NCBI RefSeq assembly: GCF_011927785.1
Contig: NZ_JAATJK010000001.1
Span: 3,815,001-3,879,000 of the forward strand
From: Micromonospora profundi
GTDB taxonomy: Bacteria; Actinomycetota; Actinomycetes; Mycobacteriales; Micromonosporaceae
Reading direction: 5' to 3'
Length of the DNA stretch: 64,000 nucleotides
Position numbers and translations under genes: made by a program
In this document: in pieces, positions 54,629-64,000 of the stretch
How positions within the stretch are numbered: position 1 is the stretch's first letter
How the letters are laid out: every line of letters begins with the position of its first letter
The notes under the pieces: model-generated
Database searches by the model: none
The model's input: only the letters and a program-made list of their open reading frames with translations
What the model was told of the DNA's origin: nothing

Positions 54629-55876
54629 GTGATCGATGCGTTGGCGCAGGCAGAGGCCGCTGTGGCGGCCTGCCTCGACCGCGCCACCTGGGCCGCCGAC
54701 GAGCAGGACCTCGTCGCCGCCCTGGACGCCGCCCACCGCTTGGAGCAACGCCTGGCCGCGGTCAAGCTGACCCTCGTGCGCGAGCTGGACGGTCGAGGCA
54801 CCGCCACCGCGCAGGGTGCGTCCTCGACGGCGGTGTGGCTGCGCGACCGCCTGCGCCTCGGGGTCGGCGCCGCGCGCCGTCTGGTCGAGCTCGCCGCCCT
54901 GCTCGACGCCACTCCGGCCGGGGTGCGTGACGCGCTGGCCGGCGGGGCGGTCACCGTGGAACAGGTCCAGGTCATCGCCGACACGGTCAAGACCGTGCAC
55001 AGCGCCGCCGGTGCGGAGGCCGCCGACAAGGCCGTCGGTGTCCTCGTCGACTGGGCCACGCAGTTCGACGCCGTCCTGCTGCGCAAGCTCGGCACCCGGA
55101 TCCTCGACCACGTGGCCCCAGAGGTCGCCGACGCGGCCGCCGAGGCGGCGCTACGGGCACAGGAGGCGCGGGAGGCCCGCGACCGGCACGTGACAGTGAG
55201 CGAGCAGCCCGACGGGCGCCTGCGCCTCTCCGGCGTCCTCGACACCGAAGCCGCCGCCCTGCTGCGCACCGCCATCGACCCGCTGACCACGCCCTCCGGG
55301 CAGGACGACATCCGTTCTGCCGGGCAACGCCGCCACGACGCGCTCGCCGACGTGTGCCGGCTCGCCCTGCGTACCGGCGACCTGCCCGAGAACGGCGGTG
55401 ACGTCGCCCAGATCGTCGTCACCACCAGCTACGACGGGCTGACACGGCTCCTGGGCAGCACCCTGGACCTCGGTCAGCAGCTCACCCCCGAGGCCGTACG
55501 TCGGCTCGCCTGCGACGCAGCGATCCTGCCCGCCGTCCTCGGCGGCGCCGGCCAACCACTCGACGTCGGTCGACAGCGACGCCTCATCAGCGGTCCGCTC
55601 CGTCGGGCACTCGTGTTGCGCGACGGCGGCTGCGCCTTCCCCGGCTGCGACCGCCCGCCACGCTGGTGCGACGGCCACCACATCCGGCACTGGGCCGACG
55701 GCGGCGACACCAGCGTGGCCAACGCGGTGCTGCTCTGCGGTCACCACCACCGCCACATCCACCGCGGCGACTGGGCCGTGCGTCTCGGCGGCGACGGCCA
55801 CCCCGAGTTTGTTCCGCCGGCCTGGCTCGATCCGGACCAACTCCCCCGCCGCAACCACTACCACCGACGCAGATAG
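54629..55876 (+). CDS. DUF222 / HNH endonuclease-domain protein (13E12-type)
   Basis: 415 residues from the GTG; a TTG two codons upstream is possible. The N-terminal helical DUF222 region (~1-280) contains AAHRLEQRLAAVKLTLVRELDGRG and LSGVLDTEAAALLRTAIDPL. The C-terminal HNH domain has CAFPGCDRPPRWCDGHHIRHW, then NAVLLCGHHHRHIHRGDW, with the zinc Cys and catalytic His-His visible. Members are common and often multicopy in actinobacteria; mobility has been suspected, but the biological role is unclear. A LexA-like box precedes it, and 16-bp repeats overlap its last codons and stop. Confidence 0.88.
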   Translation: MIDALAQAEAAVAACLDRATWAADEQDLVAALDAAHRLEQRLAAVKLTLVRELDGRGTATAQGASSTAVWLRDRLRLGVGAARRLVELAALLDATPAGVRDALAGGAVTVEQVQVIADTVKTVHSAAGAEAADKAVGVLVDWATQFDAVLLRKLGTRILDHVAPEVADAAAEAALRAQEAREARDRHVTVSEQPDGRLRLSGVLDTEAAALLRTAIDPLTTPSGQDDIRSAGQRRHDALADVCRLALRTGDLPENGGDVAQIVVTTSYDGLTRLLGSTLDLGQQLTPEAVRRLACDAAILPAVLGGAGQPLDVGRQRRLISGPLRRALVLRDGGCAFPGCDRPPRWCDGHHIRHWADGGDTSVANAVLLCGHHHRHIHRGDWAVRLGGDGHPEFVPPAWLDPDQLPRRNHYHRRR

Positions 55877-55925
55877 CGGACGACGCAGATAGCGGGCGAC
55901 GCAGATAGCGGGCGACGCAGATAGC
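55865..55925. repeat. 16-bp tandem repeat across the HNH stop codon
   Basis: CGACGCAGATAGCGGG repeats 3.8 times (55865-55880 with one mismatch, 55881-55896, 55897-55912, partial 55913-55925). The first unit contains the stop TAG of the HNH gene. Confidence 0.85.
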
Positions 55926-55976
55926 CGCTGCCCCCAGACCGCCACCGACGCATGGCCACCGACCCTGTCGGTCGCG

Positions 55977-56145
55977 AGGGCGCCGGGCTGCCTGGTCCAC
56001 GGGGAACCCGACGGTCACGCCGAGGCGTGCGCCGCGGGCCGGGATGCCGCCTTGGCGACGGCGTCGGCCGAGATCGCCCGCCGCTGGCAGCAGGCCGGAA
56101 CGCTGGCCGCCGACGCGGACCCGGACCAGGTCGGCGCGCGGCCCA
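55977..56145 (+). pseudogene. possible remnant of a TetR-type regulator C-terminus
   Basis: Between the HNH gene and glgE (435 nt) no intact gene is apparent. One plus-strand frame reads PGCLVHGEPDGHAEACAAG, then RDAALATASAEIARRWQQAG and TLAADADPDQVGA. This resembles the last third of TetR regulators (GCL... then GELPADADPD...), but it has no start, no HTH and degenerates afterwards into Arg/Gly-rich sequence. Another short frame starting at 55952 has no sensible protein pattern. This is a low-confidence reading. Confidence 0.3.
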
Positions 56146-56311
56146 TCGGACAGGACCGCGCCAAAGGGCACCACCGCGCCACCCGACAGGACCGGCCCAC
56201 CAGACGGCAGCGGGGGCCGACCGGACGTGAGACCGACCGCGGGCCCGGCCGCAGGGGGAGACAGGCTTGCTTGGCCGCGCGCGAGCCGATCTCGCACAGT
56301 AGGTTGGCGGG

Positions 56312-58411
56312 GTGACTGGACGGTTCCCGATCGAAGACGTCTCCCCCGTCGTCTCGTGCGGGCGGTACCCGGCGAAGGCGGTGGTCGACGAACCGGTTCC
56401 GGTGTCGGCACGCGCCTACCGGGAGGGGCACGACGCGCTGGGCTGCAACGTGGTGTGGGCCGGCCCGGACGGCGAAACCCGGCCGTTCACCCGGATGCGC
56501 CCCGGCGAGCCCGGCCAGGACCGCTGGCACGCCACCATCACGCCGGACGCCGTGGGCGAGTGGACGTTCTCCGTCGAGGCGTTCCAGGACCCGTATTTGA
56601 CCTGGCAGAACGCGGTGACCAAGAAGATCGCCGCCGGGCAGGGACCGGCCGAGTTGGCCAACGACCTGGCCGAGGGCACGCGGGTGCTCGCCGCCGCCCG
56701 GGACCTCGTGCCGGCGAGCGACCGGCCCAGGCTCGCCGACGCGCTCACCGCGCTCGCCGACACCGACCTGCCGCTGCCGCAGCGGGTCGGGCCGGCGCTG
56801 AGCCTGGCCGACCTGCTCTGGGAGCACCCGGTGCGGGAGCTGGTGACGGCCGGTGAGGCGTACACCATCTGGGTTGACCGCAAGCGGGCGCTCTACTCGG
56901 CCTGGTACGAGTTCTTCCCCCGCTCCGAAGGGGCGGCGGGCGGCCGGTCGGGCACCTTCGCCACCGCGACCGACCGGCTGCCGGGTGTGGCCGCGATGGG
57001 CTTCGACGTGCTCTACCTGCCGCCGATCCACCCGATCGGCCGCATCAACCGCAAGGGCCGCAACAACGCGCTCACCGCCGAGCCCGACGACGTGGGCTCG
57101 CCGTGGGCCATCGGCGCCGCCGAGGGCGGCCACGACGCCATCCACCCCGACCTGGGTACGCCCGCGGACTTCCGCGCCTTCATCGAGGCGGCGGCGGCGC
57201 AGGGCCTGGAAGTCGCCATGGACCTGGCGTTGCAGTGCGCGCCGGACCACCCGTGGGTCACCGAGCACCCGGAGTGGTTCACCACCCGGGCCGACGGCAG
57301 CATCGCGTACGCGGAGAATCCGCCCAAGAAGTACCAGGACATCTACCCGGTCAACTTCGACAACGACCCCGAGGGCATCCGGGCCGAGGTGCTGCGGGTG
57401 GTGCTGCACTGGGTGGGCGAGGGCATCCGGATCTTCCGGGTGGACAACCCGCACACCAAGCCGTTCGACTTCTGGCACTGGCTGATCGCCGAGGTCAAGA
57501 CCGTCGACCCGGACGTGCTCTTCCTGGCCGAGGCGTTCACCCGGTCCGCGATCATGCACGGGCTGGGCAAGATCGGCTTTACGCAGTCGTACACCTATTT
57601 CACCTGGCGCACGACGGCCGCGCAGATGCGGGAGTACTGCGAGGAACTGGTCGCGTCGGCCGACTACATGCGGCCGAACTTCTGGCCGAACACCCCGGAC
57701 ATCCTGCACGAGTCGTTGCAGCACGGCGGCCCGCCGATGTTCAAGATCCGGGCGGTGCTTGCCGCGCTGCTGTCCCCCTCCTGGGGTCTGTACGCGGGCT
57801 ACGAGCTTTTCGAGCACGTGGCCCGACCGGGCGCCGAGGAGTACCTGGACAACGAGAAGTACGAGCTGCGGCCCCGCGACTGGGCCGCCGCAGAGGCGCA
57901 GGGCCGCTCGCTGGCACCGTTCCTGACCACCCTCAATCGGGTACGCCGGAACAACCCGGCCCTGCACCAGCTGCGCAACCTGCGGTTCCACGAGATCGAC
58001 AACCCGGCGCTGCTCTGCTGGTCCAAGCACGACCCGGCGACCGGCAACACGGTGATCGTGGTCTGCTCGTTCGACTCGCGCGAGGTGCAGTGGGGCAACA
58101 CGACACTGGACATGCCGGCGCTCGGCTTCGACTGGCACGAGCGGTTCACAGTGCACGACGAGCTGACCGGCACCAGCTACGACTGGGGTCAGCGCAACGC
58201 CGTGCGACTCGACCCGTACCTGCAACCGGCGCACGTGCTGACAGTGCGTCGCCCCACCCCGCCGACCACGCCGGAACCGGCGGGCGCCGAGCCGGCGGAC
58301 CTCACCGTCGCCGAGGTGCCCGACGAGCTCTCCGGCGGCACCGCACCGACGACCCCGGCACCAGCCGCCCCGACCGACGCCGCCCCGAAGGACGCCCGAT
58401 GGACCAGCTGA
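56312..58411 (+). CDS. glgE: alpha-1,4-glucan:maltose-1-phosphate maltosyltransferase
   Basis: 699 residues from a GTG. N-terminal domain ([21 protein letters not shown]), helical insert, then a GH13_3 barrel: [51 protein letters not shown] (nucleophile Asp ~378), [18 protein letters not shown] (acid Glu), and a C-terminal beta domain. A Pro/Ala-rich tail of ~45 residues is an addition. Uses maltose-1-phosphate from GlgM to extend linear alpha-glucan. Overlaps glgB by 13 nt. Confidence 0.96.
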   Translation: MTGRFPIEDVSPVVSCGRYPAKAVVDEPVPVSARAYREGHDALGCNVVWAGPDGETRPFTRMRPGEPGQDRWHATITPDAVGEWTFSVEAFQDPYLTWQNAVTKKIAAGQGPAELANDLAEGTRVLAAARDLVPASDRPRLADALTALADTDLPLPQRVGPALSLADLLWEHPVRELVTAGEAYTIWVDRKRALYSAWYEFFPRSEGAAGGRSGTFATATDRLPGVAAMGFDVLYLPPIHPIGRINRKGRNNALTAEPDDVGSPWAIGAAEGGHDAIHPDLGTPADFRAFIEAAAAQGLEVAMDLALQCAPDHPWVTEHPEWFTTRADGSIAYAENPPKKYQDIYPVNFDNDPEGIRAEVLRVVLHWVGEGIRIFRVDNPHTKPFDFWHWLIAEVKTVDPDVLFLAEAFTRSAIMHGLGKIGFTQSYTYFTWRTTAAQMREYCEELVASADYMRPNFWPNTPDILHESLQHGGPPMFKIRAVLAALLSPSWGLYAGYELFEHVARPGAEEYLDNEKYELRPRDWAAAEAQGRSLAPFLTTLNRVRRNNPALHQLRNLRFHEIDNPALLCWSKHDPATGNTVIVVCSFDSREVQWGNTTLDMPALGFDWHERFTVHDELTGTSYDWGQRNAVRLDPYLQPAHVLTVRRPTPPTTPEPAGAEPADLTVAEVPDELSGGTAPTTPAPAAPTDAAPKDARWTS

Positions 58412-60501
58412 TCACCGGCGCGACGCACGACCCGCACGCACTGCTCGGCGCGCACCCGACCGACTCCTCGACGACGGTCCGGACGATGCGCCGGGGTGCC
58501 GGCGACGTGGTGCTGCTCGTCGGCGACGAGCGCTACCCGATGAAGCGGGTGCACGACGTCGGCGTCTTCGAGGCGCAGGTCGACGGCACAGTGCTCGACT
58601 ACCGGGTGGAGGTCGACGGGGCCGTCCACGACGACCCGTACCGCTACCCGCCGACCCTCGGCGAACTGGACCTGCACCTCATCGGCGAGGGACGGCACGA
58701 GCGGCTGTGGGACGCGCTCGGCGCGCGGGTCTTCGACGAGGGCGTGGCGTTCAGCGTGTGGGCACCCAACGCCCGGGGCGTGCGGGTGGTGGGCGACTTC
58801 ACCGGCTGGGCGCCCGACGACGGGTGGCCGATGCGCTCGCTCGGGTCCAGCGGCGTGTGGGAGCTGTTCGTGCCCAATGCCCGCGTCGGCGCCCGCTACA
58901 AGTTCCGGGTCCTCGGCGCCGACGGGCAGTGGCGCGACAAGGCCGACCCCATGGCGGCGTACGCGGAGGTGCCGCCGGCCACCGCGTCGGTGGTGTACCA
59001 CTCGACGTACCGGTGGAACGACGCGGACTGGCTGGCCCGACGCGCCGAGCGGCAGCCGCACCAGGAGCCGATGAGCGTCTACGAGGTGCACCTCGGCTCG
59101 TGGCGGCCCGGCCTGGGCTACCGCGAGTTGGCCGAGCAGCTCACCGCGTACGTCACCGAACTGGGCTTCACGCACGTGGAGTTCCTGCCCGTCATGGAGC
59201 ACCCGTTCGGCGGTTCCTGGGGCTACCAGGTGACCGGCTACTACGCGCCCACGTCCCGCTTCGGCGACCCGGACGAGTTCCGCCACCTCGTCGACGAGCT
59301 GCACGCCGCAGGCATCGGCGTACTTTTGGACTGGGTTCCCGCCCACTTCCCCAAGGACGAGTGGGCGCTGGCCCGCTTCGACGGCACCCCGCTCTACGAG
59401 CACCCCGACCCGCGGCGCGGAGAGCACCCCGACTGGGGCACGTACGTCTTCGACTTCGGCCGCCGCGAGGTGCGCAACTTCCTGGTCGCCAACGCGCTCT
59501 ACTGGTGCGACCAGTTCCACATCGATGGGCTGCGGGTGGACGCGGTCGCCTCGATGCTCTACCTGGACTACTCCCGCAACCACGGCGAGTGGGCGCCCAA
59601 CAAGTACGGCGGTCGGGAGAACCTGGAGGCCATCGCGTTCCTGCAGGAGGTGAACGCGACGGTCTACAAGCACCACGCCGGCGTCGTCATGATCGCCGAG
59701 GAGTCCACGGCCTGGCCGGGGGTCACCCAGCCCACGGCCGAGGGCGGGCTGGGCTTCGGGTTCAAGTGGAACATGGGCTGGATGCACGACACCCTGCTCT
59801 ACACCTCGAAGGACCCGATCTACCGCCAGCACCACCACCATCAGCTCACGTTCTCCCTGGCGTACGCCTGGAGCGAGAACTACGTGCTGCCGATCAGCCA
59901 CGACGAGGTGGTGCACGGCAAGGGCTCGCTCGCCGGCAAGATGCCCGGCGACACCTGGCAGCGGCTGGCAAACGTACGGGCGCTGCTGGCGTACATGTGG
60001 GCGCACCCCGGCAAGCAGTTGCTCTTCATGGGCTCCGAGCTGGCCGACGACAGGGAGTGGAGCGAGGAACGCGGCCTCGACTGGTATCTGCTGCACGACC
60101 CCGCCCGCGCGGGCGTGCAGCGGCTCGTCGGCGACCTGAACCGGGTCTACCGGGACACGCCGGCGCTCTGGGCACAGGACACCGAACCGGCCGGGTTCCG
60201 CTGGATCGCCGGTGACGACGTCGCCAACAACACCGTGTCGTTCATCCGGATCGCCCCGGACGGCTCGACGCTGGTGTGCGTGGCGAACTTCTCCGCCCAG
60301 CCGCTGCACGACTACCGGATCGGCCTGCCGGCCGGCGGGACGTGGATCGAGGTGCTCAACACCGACGCCCACCACTACGGCGGGTCGGGCGTGGGCAACC
60401 TGGGCGCGGTGCACGCCGAAGACGTGCCGTGGCACGGAATGGTGGCGTCGGCGGCCCTCCAGGTGCCCCCGCTGGGTGCCGTGTGGCTCCGCAGGAACTG
60501 A
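58399..60501 (+). CDS. glgB: 1,4-alpha-glucan branching enzyme
   Basis: 700 residues. N-terminal CBM48 modules ([32 protein letters not shown]), GH13_9 barrel with [41 protein letters not shown] (nucleophile), [13 protein letters not shown] (acid) and [14 protein letters not shown]. Introduces alpha-1,6 branches into the GlgE product. Its start lies inside the glgE end, so the two are coupled; treS is not between them. Confidence 0.97.
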   Translation: MDQLITGATHDPHALLGAHPTDSSTTVRTMRRGAGDVVLLVGDERYPMKRVHDVGVFEAQVDGTVLDYRVEVDGAVHDDPYRYPPTLGELDLHLIGEGRHERLWDALGARVFDEGVAFSVWAPNARGVRVVGDFTGWAPDDGWPMRSLGSSGVWELFVPNARVGARYKFRVLGADGQWRDKADPMAAYAEVPPATASVVYHSTYRWNDADWLARRAERQPHQEPMSVYEVHLGSWRPGLGYRELAEQLTAYVTELGFTHVEFLPVMEHPFGGSWGYQVTGYYAPTSRFGDPDEFRHLVDELHAAGIGVLLDWVPAHFPKDEWALARFDGTPLYEHPDPRRGEHPDWGTYVFDFGRREVRNFLVANALYWCDQFHIDGLRVDAVASMLYLDYSRNHGEWAPNKYGGRENLEAIAFLQEVNATVYKHHAGVVMIAEESTAWPGVTQPTAEGGLGFGFKWNMGWMHDTLLYTSKDPIYRQHHHHQLTFSLAYAWSENYVLPISHDEVVHGKGSLAGKMPGDTWQRLANVRALLAYMWAHPGKQLLFMGSELADDREWSEERGLDWYLLHDPARAGVQRLVGDLNRVYRDTPALWAQDTEPAGFRWIAGDDVANNTVSFIRIAPDGSTLVCVANFSAQPLHDYRIGLPAGGTWIEVLNTDAHHYGGSGVGNLGAVHAEDVPWHGMVASAALQVPPLGAVWLRRN

Positions 60502-60508
60502 CCCGACG

Positions 60509-61585
60509 TCAGACCAGGCCGGCGTCGCGGAGCAACTGCCACAGCCCCGCGCCGTCCGGCGCGGACAGCCACTTCTGCCCCACCGGCCCCGCCGACGAGG
60601 CGCCCGCCGGGGCCGGCAGGCTACCGGCAAGCACCGCCTGGGTCGGGGAGAGCCTGCGGATCGCCACCCCGGCGACGTTCTCCGGGTGGGCGGCGGCGAA
60701 CTCGCGGTAGATCTCCTGGTCGTGCTGGCCGTCGTCGCCGACAAGCAGCCACTTCACGTCGGGGAACTCCTTGGCCAGCCGCGCCAGGGTGCTGCGCTTG
60801 TGTTCCATGCCGCTGCGGAACCAGCGGTCGGCCGTCGGACCCCAGTCGGTGAGCAGCAGCGGCCCGGCCGGGTAGAGATGCCGGGAGAGGAACCGGGTCA
60901 GCGTCGGCGCGACGTTCCACGCGCCGGTGGACAGGTAGAACACCGGGGCGCCGGGGTGGGCGGTGACAAGCCGCTCGTAGAGGACCGCCATGCCGGGCAC
61001 GGCGTTGCGGGCGTGCTCGTCGAGGACGAAGGTGTTCCACGCGGCGAGCAGCGGCCGGGGCAGCGCGGTCACCATCACCGTGTCGTCGATGTCGGACAGG
61101 ATGCCGAACGTGACGTCCGGGTCGAGGATCCGCACCGGCGCGTCGACCGGCTCGGCGTCGGGCACGCTGAGCCGCACCGAACCCCAGCCGGGCGGCAGAT
61201 CGGCCTCGACGAGCGTGTCGACGAAGCCACTGCGGTCGGCCTGCGCCTCACACCGCACCCCGCCGGCCTCGATCTGCACCGTGACGTGCTTGGCGGGCAG
61301 GGTCGTGAAGCTGCGCCAGCCGCGGACCTTGTCCAGGCGACCCCGCTGACGGGTGTCCGGACGGCCCAGCAGCACCCGGCACATCACGCGTACCCAACCG
61401 GGGCGGCCGTAGCCGGCGTACGCGACGATGTTCATGCGCCAGCCGGTGCGCCGCAACCGGCGCTCCACGAGCTGGTGCACGGCGTCCTCGATCCGCGCGG
61501 CCCGGTGCAGGTTCGGCACGGCCAACTGGCCGGCGGGAGTGGGTGGCACCCGCCAACCCTGCCACACGTCGGCAGCAGCGGCCAC
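60509..61585 (-). CDS. APP1-type phosphatidate-phosphatase-domain protein (DUF2183)
   Basis: 358 residues from a GTG; the start is uncertain because the open frame continues upstream. The catalytic motif FGILSDIDDTVMVTALPRP (DxDxT of HAD-type phosphatases) and YLSTGAWNVAPTLTRFLSRH, LLVGDDGQHDQEIYREF match the APP1 catalytic domain (about residues 175-320). Yeast APP1 dephosphorylates phosphatidate, but the bacterial role is not established. Its 3' end lies 7 nt from the convergent glgB stop. Confidence 0.83.
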   Translation of the reverse strand: MAAAADVWQGWRVPPTPAGQLAVPNLHRAARIEDAVHQLVERRLRRTGWRMNIVAYAGYGRPGWVRVMCRVLLGRPDTRQRGRLDKVRGWRSFTTLPAKHVTVQIEAGGVRCEAQADRSGFVDTLVEADLPPGWGSVRLSVPDAEPVDAPVRILDPDVTFGILSDIDDTVMVTALPRPLLAAWNTFVLDEHARNAVPGMAVLYERLVTAHPGAPVFYLSTGAWNVAPTLTRFLSRHLYPAGPLLLTDWGPTADRWFRSGMEHKRSTLARLAKEFPDVKWLLVGDDGQHDQEIYREFAAAHPENVAGVAIRRLSPTQAVLAGSLPAPAGASSAGPVGQKWLSAPDGAGLWQLLRDAGLV

Positions 61586-61664
61586 GCGAGCGGGCCCGGC
61601 TGCGGCGATCCACCTCGGCGACCCCGGCGAACGTGAAACACTCCGTCGGAGCGACGACGGGGGC

Positions 61665-63290
61665 GTGGTCGTGTCACATCCAGAGCTGCACCGTGGGCGG
61701 TGGCGTCCGCGACTCGACCGGCCGGCGCTCGTCGCGCTGCTGTTCGGGCTGATCGGCGTCGGGTACCGGCTGGTCCTCACGCTGTACACAGTGCCGTCGT
61801 CGAACAGTGACGAGGCGACCTTCGGGCTGGCCGCCCTGCACATCGGGCAGGGTCGGGAGCGCCCGGTCTTCCTCTACGGCCAGCACTACATGGGCATGCT
61901 GGAGTCGTATCTCGCCGCGCCGCTGCTCGCGGTGACCGGGCCGAGCTGGCCGGTGCTGCGGCTGCCGATGCTCGCCCTGTACGCGGTGTTCCTCTACCTG
62001 ATCTACCGGCTCACCCGACGCATCTGCTCACCGTGGTTCGCCGTCCTCGTCGTGGGCCTGCTGGCGCTCGGGGCGGAACGGGTGGTGCGCGACCAGCTCA
62101 CCGTCGTCGGCGGGCGGCCGGAGGTGAAGCCGGCGGTGCTGCTGATGCTGCTGATCACCGTGGGGCTGGCCGCCGGGACGGTACGCCACCGCCGGCTGGC
62201 CGTCGCCCTGTTCGGCCTGCTCGTCGGGCTGTCCGCCTGGTCGGACTGGCTGATCCTGCCGTACCTGGCGGTGGCCGGGCTGGCGCTGGTCTGGGCGCTG
62301 CGGCGGGACCTGCTCGGCTGGTCCGGTCTGCTGCTGGTGGCGGGCTTCGCCGTCGGCGTGGCACCGATGCTCTGGGACAACCTGCGGGCCGGTCCGGGCG
62401 AGGACTCCCTGTCGGTGTTCCGGCAGGTCAGCACCAAGGCCGGCCCGATGCCGCAGTGGTCGGAACGGATCCGGGGTGGCCTGTTGGAGGGGGTGCCGCT
62501 GGCGCACGGGCTCTGCCCGGTGGACGGCTGCGGCCGCTGGCAGCAGTGGTTCGGGCTGCTCTACCCGGTGCTGCTGGTGGCCACCGCCGTGCTCGCGGTG
62601 CTCGCGTACCGCCGGGCCACGAACACGCCACGCGGCACGCGGGTCGGGCCGGTGGTGCACCTCGCGCTGGTCGCCGGCGCGGCGTTGACACTGCTGTCGT
62701 ACGTACGCAGCCCCCTCGCGGCGACAAGCCCGTTGGACAACGCCCGCTACCTGTCGGTGCTGCAACTGTCGCTGCCGGCGGTGCTCTGGCCCCTCTGGCT
62801 GGCGGCGGTCGCCGCCTGGCGGGGCACTGTGGGCGCGCTCGGCCGGCTCATCGGCGCGCTGGCCACCGCCGCACTGGTCGCGCTGACGGTGACCACGCTC
62901 GTGGTCACAGTGCTCTTCGCGACCACCGGCGTCGCCGCGCCCAGGACCGAGGAGCGCCAGGCCCGGGAGTTGGCCGCCGCGTTGCGCGCCCACGGCCCCC
63001 ACGAGGTGTACGGGGACTACTGGACCTGCAACCGGCTGGTGTTCAACACCGACGAGACGGTGGTGTGCGGGGTGCTCGACGGCGACCTGTCCCCCGGGCA
63101 GAACCGCTACCGGCCGTACTGGCGGCAGGTCGGGCGGTCCGAGCGGCCGGGCTATGTGGTGGAGGCCGACTCGCCGATGGACCGGAGGCTGCGCCACCTG
63201 CTCGCCGACCGGCCCGACTCCGCACCCGTGCGCGAGGTCGGTGGCTATCGCGTGTACCACCCCGACACCCCGGTACGGCCCTGGCGGTAA
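61665..63290 (+). CDS. multi-pass membrane protein, GT-C glycosyltransferase-like (GT39/ArnT type)
   Basis: 541 residues from a GTG, start uncertain among three nearby valine codons. About ten hydrophobic segments. The first extracytoplasmic loop has SSNSDEATFGLAALHIGQGR with an acidic pair where GT-C enzymes carry their catalytic Asp, followed by FLYGQHYMGMLESYLAAPLL. The ~110-residue C-terminal domain (APRTEERQARELAAALRAHG..., VEADSPMDRRLRHLL) is extracytoplasmic. Lipid-linked sugar donor use is inferred from fold only. Confidence 0.7.
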   Translation: MVVSHPELHRGRWRPRLDRPALVALLFGLIGVGYRLVLTLYTVPSSNSDEATFGLAALHIGQGRERPVFLYGQHYMGMLESYLAAPLLAVTGPSWPVLRLPMLALYAVFLYLIYRLTRRICSPWFAVLVVGLLALGAERVVRDQLTVVGGRPEVKPAVLLMLLITVGLAAGTVRHRRLAVALFGLLVGLSAWSDWLILPYLAVAGLALVWALRRDLLGWSGLLLVAGFAVGVAPMLWDNLRAGPGEDSLSVFRQVSTKAGPMPQWSERIRGGLLEGVPLAHGLCPVDGCGRWQQWFGLLYPVLLVATAVLAVLAYRRATNTPRGTRVGPVVHLALVAGAALTLLSYVRSPLAATSPLDNARYLSVLQLSLPAVLWPLWLAAVAAWRGTVGALGRLIGALATAALVALTVTTLVVTVLFATTGVAAPRTEERQARELAAALRAHGPHEVYGDYWTCNRLVFNTDETVVCGVLDGDLSPGQNRYRPYWRQVGRSERPGYVVEADSPMDRRLRHLLADRPDSAPVREVGGYRVYHPDTPVRPWR

Positions 63291-63354
63291 CGACGGGTCG
63301 TACGCTGGCCGGGCCGGCGCGTGGGGCGCCGTACCGCCCGTCGAGGAGACCCCG

Positions 63355-64000
63355 ATGCTCATCCTGCTGCCGCCCTCGGAGGGGAAGGCCGACGCCGGCA
63401 CCGGACGACGGTGGAACCCGGACAAGCTCTCGCTGCCCGAGCTGAACCCGGCCCGCGAGCGCGTTCTCGACGCGCTGGTGACGCTCAGCGACGGGCCGGA
63501 CGAGGAGGCGGCCCGGGCCGCGCTCGGCCTCAGCGAGGGCCAGCGCGGCGAGCTGCGCCGCAACGCCCGACTGCGGGTGGCCGCCACCGCGCCGGCCGCG
63601 CAGATCTACACAGGTGTGCTCTACGAGGCGCTGGACCTGGCGTCGCTGCCGGCGGAGGCGCAGCGGGCGGCACGCCGGTCGATCCTCGTCAGCTCCGGGC
63701 TGTGGGGCGCGGTACGTCTCGCCGACCGGATCCCGCCGTACCGCTGCCCCATCGGCGCGCGCCTGCCCGGCATCGGGGCGCTGTCGGCGTACTGGCGCGG
63801 GGAGCTGGCGTCGGTCCTGGCCGGCGCGGCAGGCAGAGGCCCGGTGCTGGACCTGCGCTCCGGCGCGTACGCGGCGACCTGGACGCCCCGCGGCGACCTG
63901 GCCGAGCGGACCGTCACCGTGCGGGTGTTGCACGAGCGCGACGTCGACGGTGCGCCGGTCCGTTCGGTGGTGAGCCACTTCAACAAGGCCACAAAGGGTC
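63355..64000 (+). CDS. yaaA: YaaA family peroxide-stress protein, 3' end cut by window edge
   Basis: The ATG follows GAGGAGA. At least 215 residues are present of the usual ~250. MLILLPPSEGKADAGTGRRW is the family N-terminus, and QIYTGVLYEALDLASL, RSILVSSGLWGAVRLADRIPPYRCPIGARLPG and VVSHFNKATKG are conserved. In E. coli YaaA limits free iron and DNA damage during peroxide stress; here only family membership is shown. Confidence 0.92.
   Translation, partial: MLILLPPSEGKADAGTGRRWNPDKLSLPELNPARERVLDALVTLSDGPDEEAARAALGLSEGQRGELRRNARLRVAATAPAAQIYTGVLYEALDLASLPAEAQRAARRSILVSSGLWGAVRLADRIPPYRCPIGARLPGIGALSAYWRGELASVLAGAAGRGPVLDLRSGAYAATWTPRGDLAERTVTVRVLHERDVDGAPVRSVVSHFNKATKG

Noticed and set aside
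55952..56230. Short plus-strand frame starting MATDPVG
   Set aside because: Arg/Gly/Pro-rich with no hydrophobic core, no ribosome-binding site, and in a different frame from the better TetR-like remnant.

Overview
This window is very GC-rich, gene-dense, uses GTG/TTG starts and many ATGA, GTGA or TGATG start/stop overlaps, and carries actinobacterial families (GlgC-GlgM-GlgE-GlgB, DUF222/HNH, HxlR, paired CrcB, GH172). It most probably comes from a Micromonosporaceae chromosome (Micromonospora-like), by inference from protein style and codon use only. No rRNA, tRNA, CRISPR array, prophage or insertion sequence was recognised.

Region 1 (1-16.3 kb) is the most interesting part. A LacI-type regulator (2470-3516) is divergent from a short leftward operon of two secreted cell-wall-hydrolase-like proteins, and convergent with a six-gene leftward operon (14431 to 3532). 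That operon encodes a secreted GH172 (DUF2961) enzyme, a secreted GH43/GH32-like beta-propeller enzyme, a complete RbsABC-type sugar importer and an L-fucose/arabinose-isomerase-like enzyme. A divergent M23 endopeptidase gene follows. Three proteins with unrelated catalytic domains (lysozyme-like, GH172, M23) end in the same six-repeat FG-GAP/VCBS module with a recurrent KWHD motif. The same 12-nt palindromic operator occurs upstream of both leftward operons and of lacI, and all three FG-GAP genes share an AGGTATTGACA promoter element. I read this as a LacI-controlled regulon that degrades glycans and peptidoglycan outside the cell and imports the released sugar. Because GH172 includes exo-alpha-D-arabinofuranosidases and L-fucose isomerases also act on D-arabinose, scavenging of D-arabinan from mycolic-acid actinobacterial cell walls is a specific, testable possibility.

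Region 2 (16.4-26 kb) is mixed housekeeping: a zinc alcohol dehydrogenase, an exported class-A-beta-lactamase-like serine hydrolase, a metallo-beta-lactamase-fold hydrolase, a dGTPase-like HD protein, Tex, an aminoglycoside-phosphotransferase-like kinase and a small hypothetical protein. Two near-perfect inverted repeats lie here.

Region 3 (26.2-43.3 kb) is a surface-polysaccharide cluster of Wzx/Wzy type. It has a WecA/WbpL-like initiating transferase, a PglF/WbpM-like dehydratase with a NeuD-like acyltransferase, a complete UDP-N-acetyl-L-fucosamine set (CapE-, CapF- and CapG-like), GDP-mannose 4,6-dehydratase with a DegT aminotransferase, three GT4 glycosyltransferases, a flippase and a polymerase.

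Region 4 (43.5-64 kb) holds an exported M14 carboxypeptidase, NAD kinase, phosphoglucomutase, glgC divergent from glgM, an HxlR/aldo-keto reductase pair, two crcB genes, an SOS-box-preceded DUF222/HNH gene, glgE-glgB, an APP1-type (DUF2183) protein, a GT-C-like membrane protein and a YaaA protein cut by the window end. Pgm, GlgC, GlgM, GlgE and GlgB together form most of the maltose-1-phosphate route to alpha-glucan.
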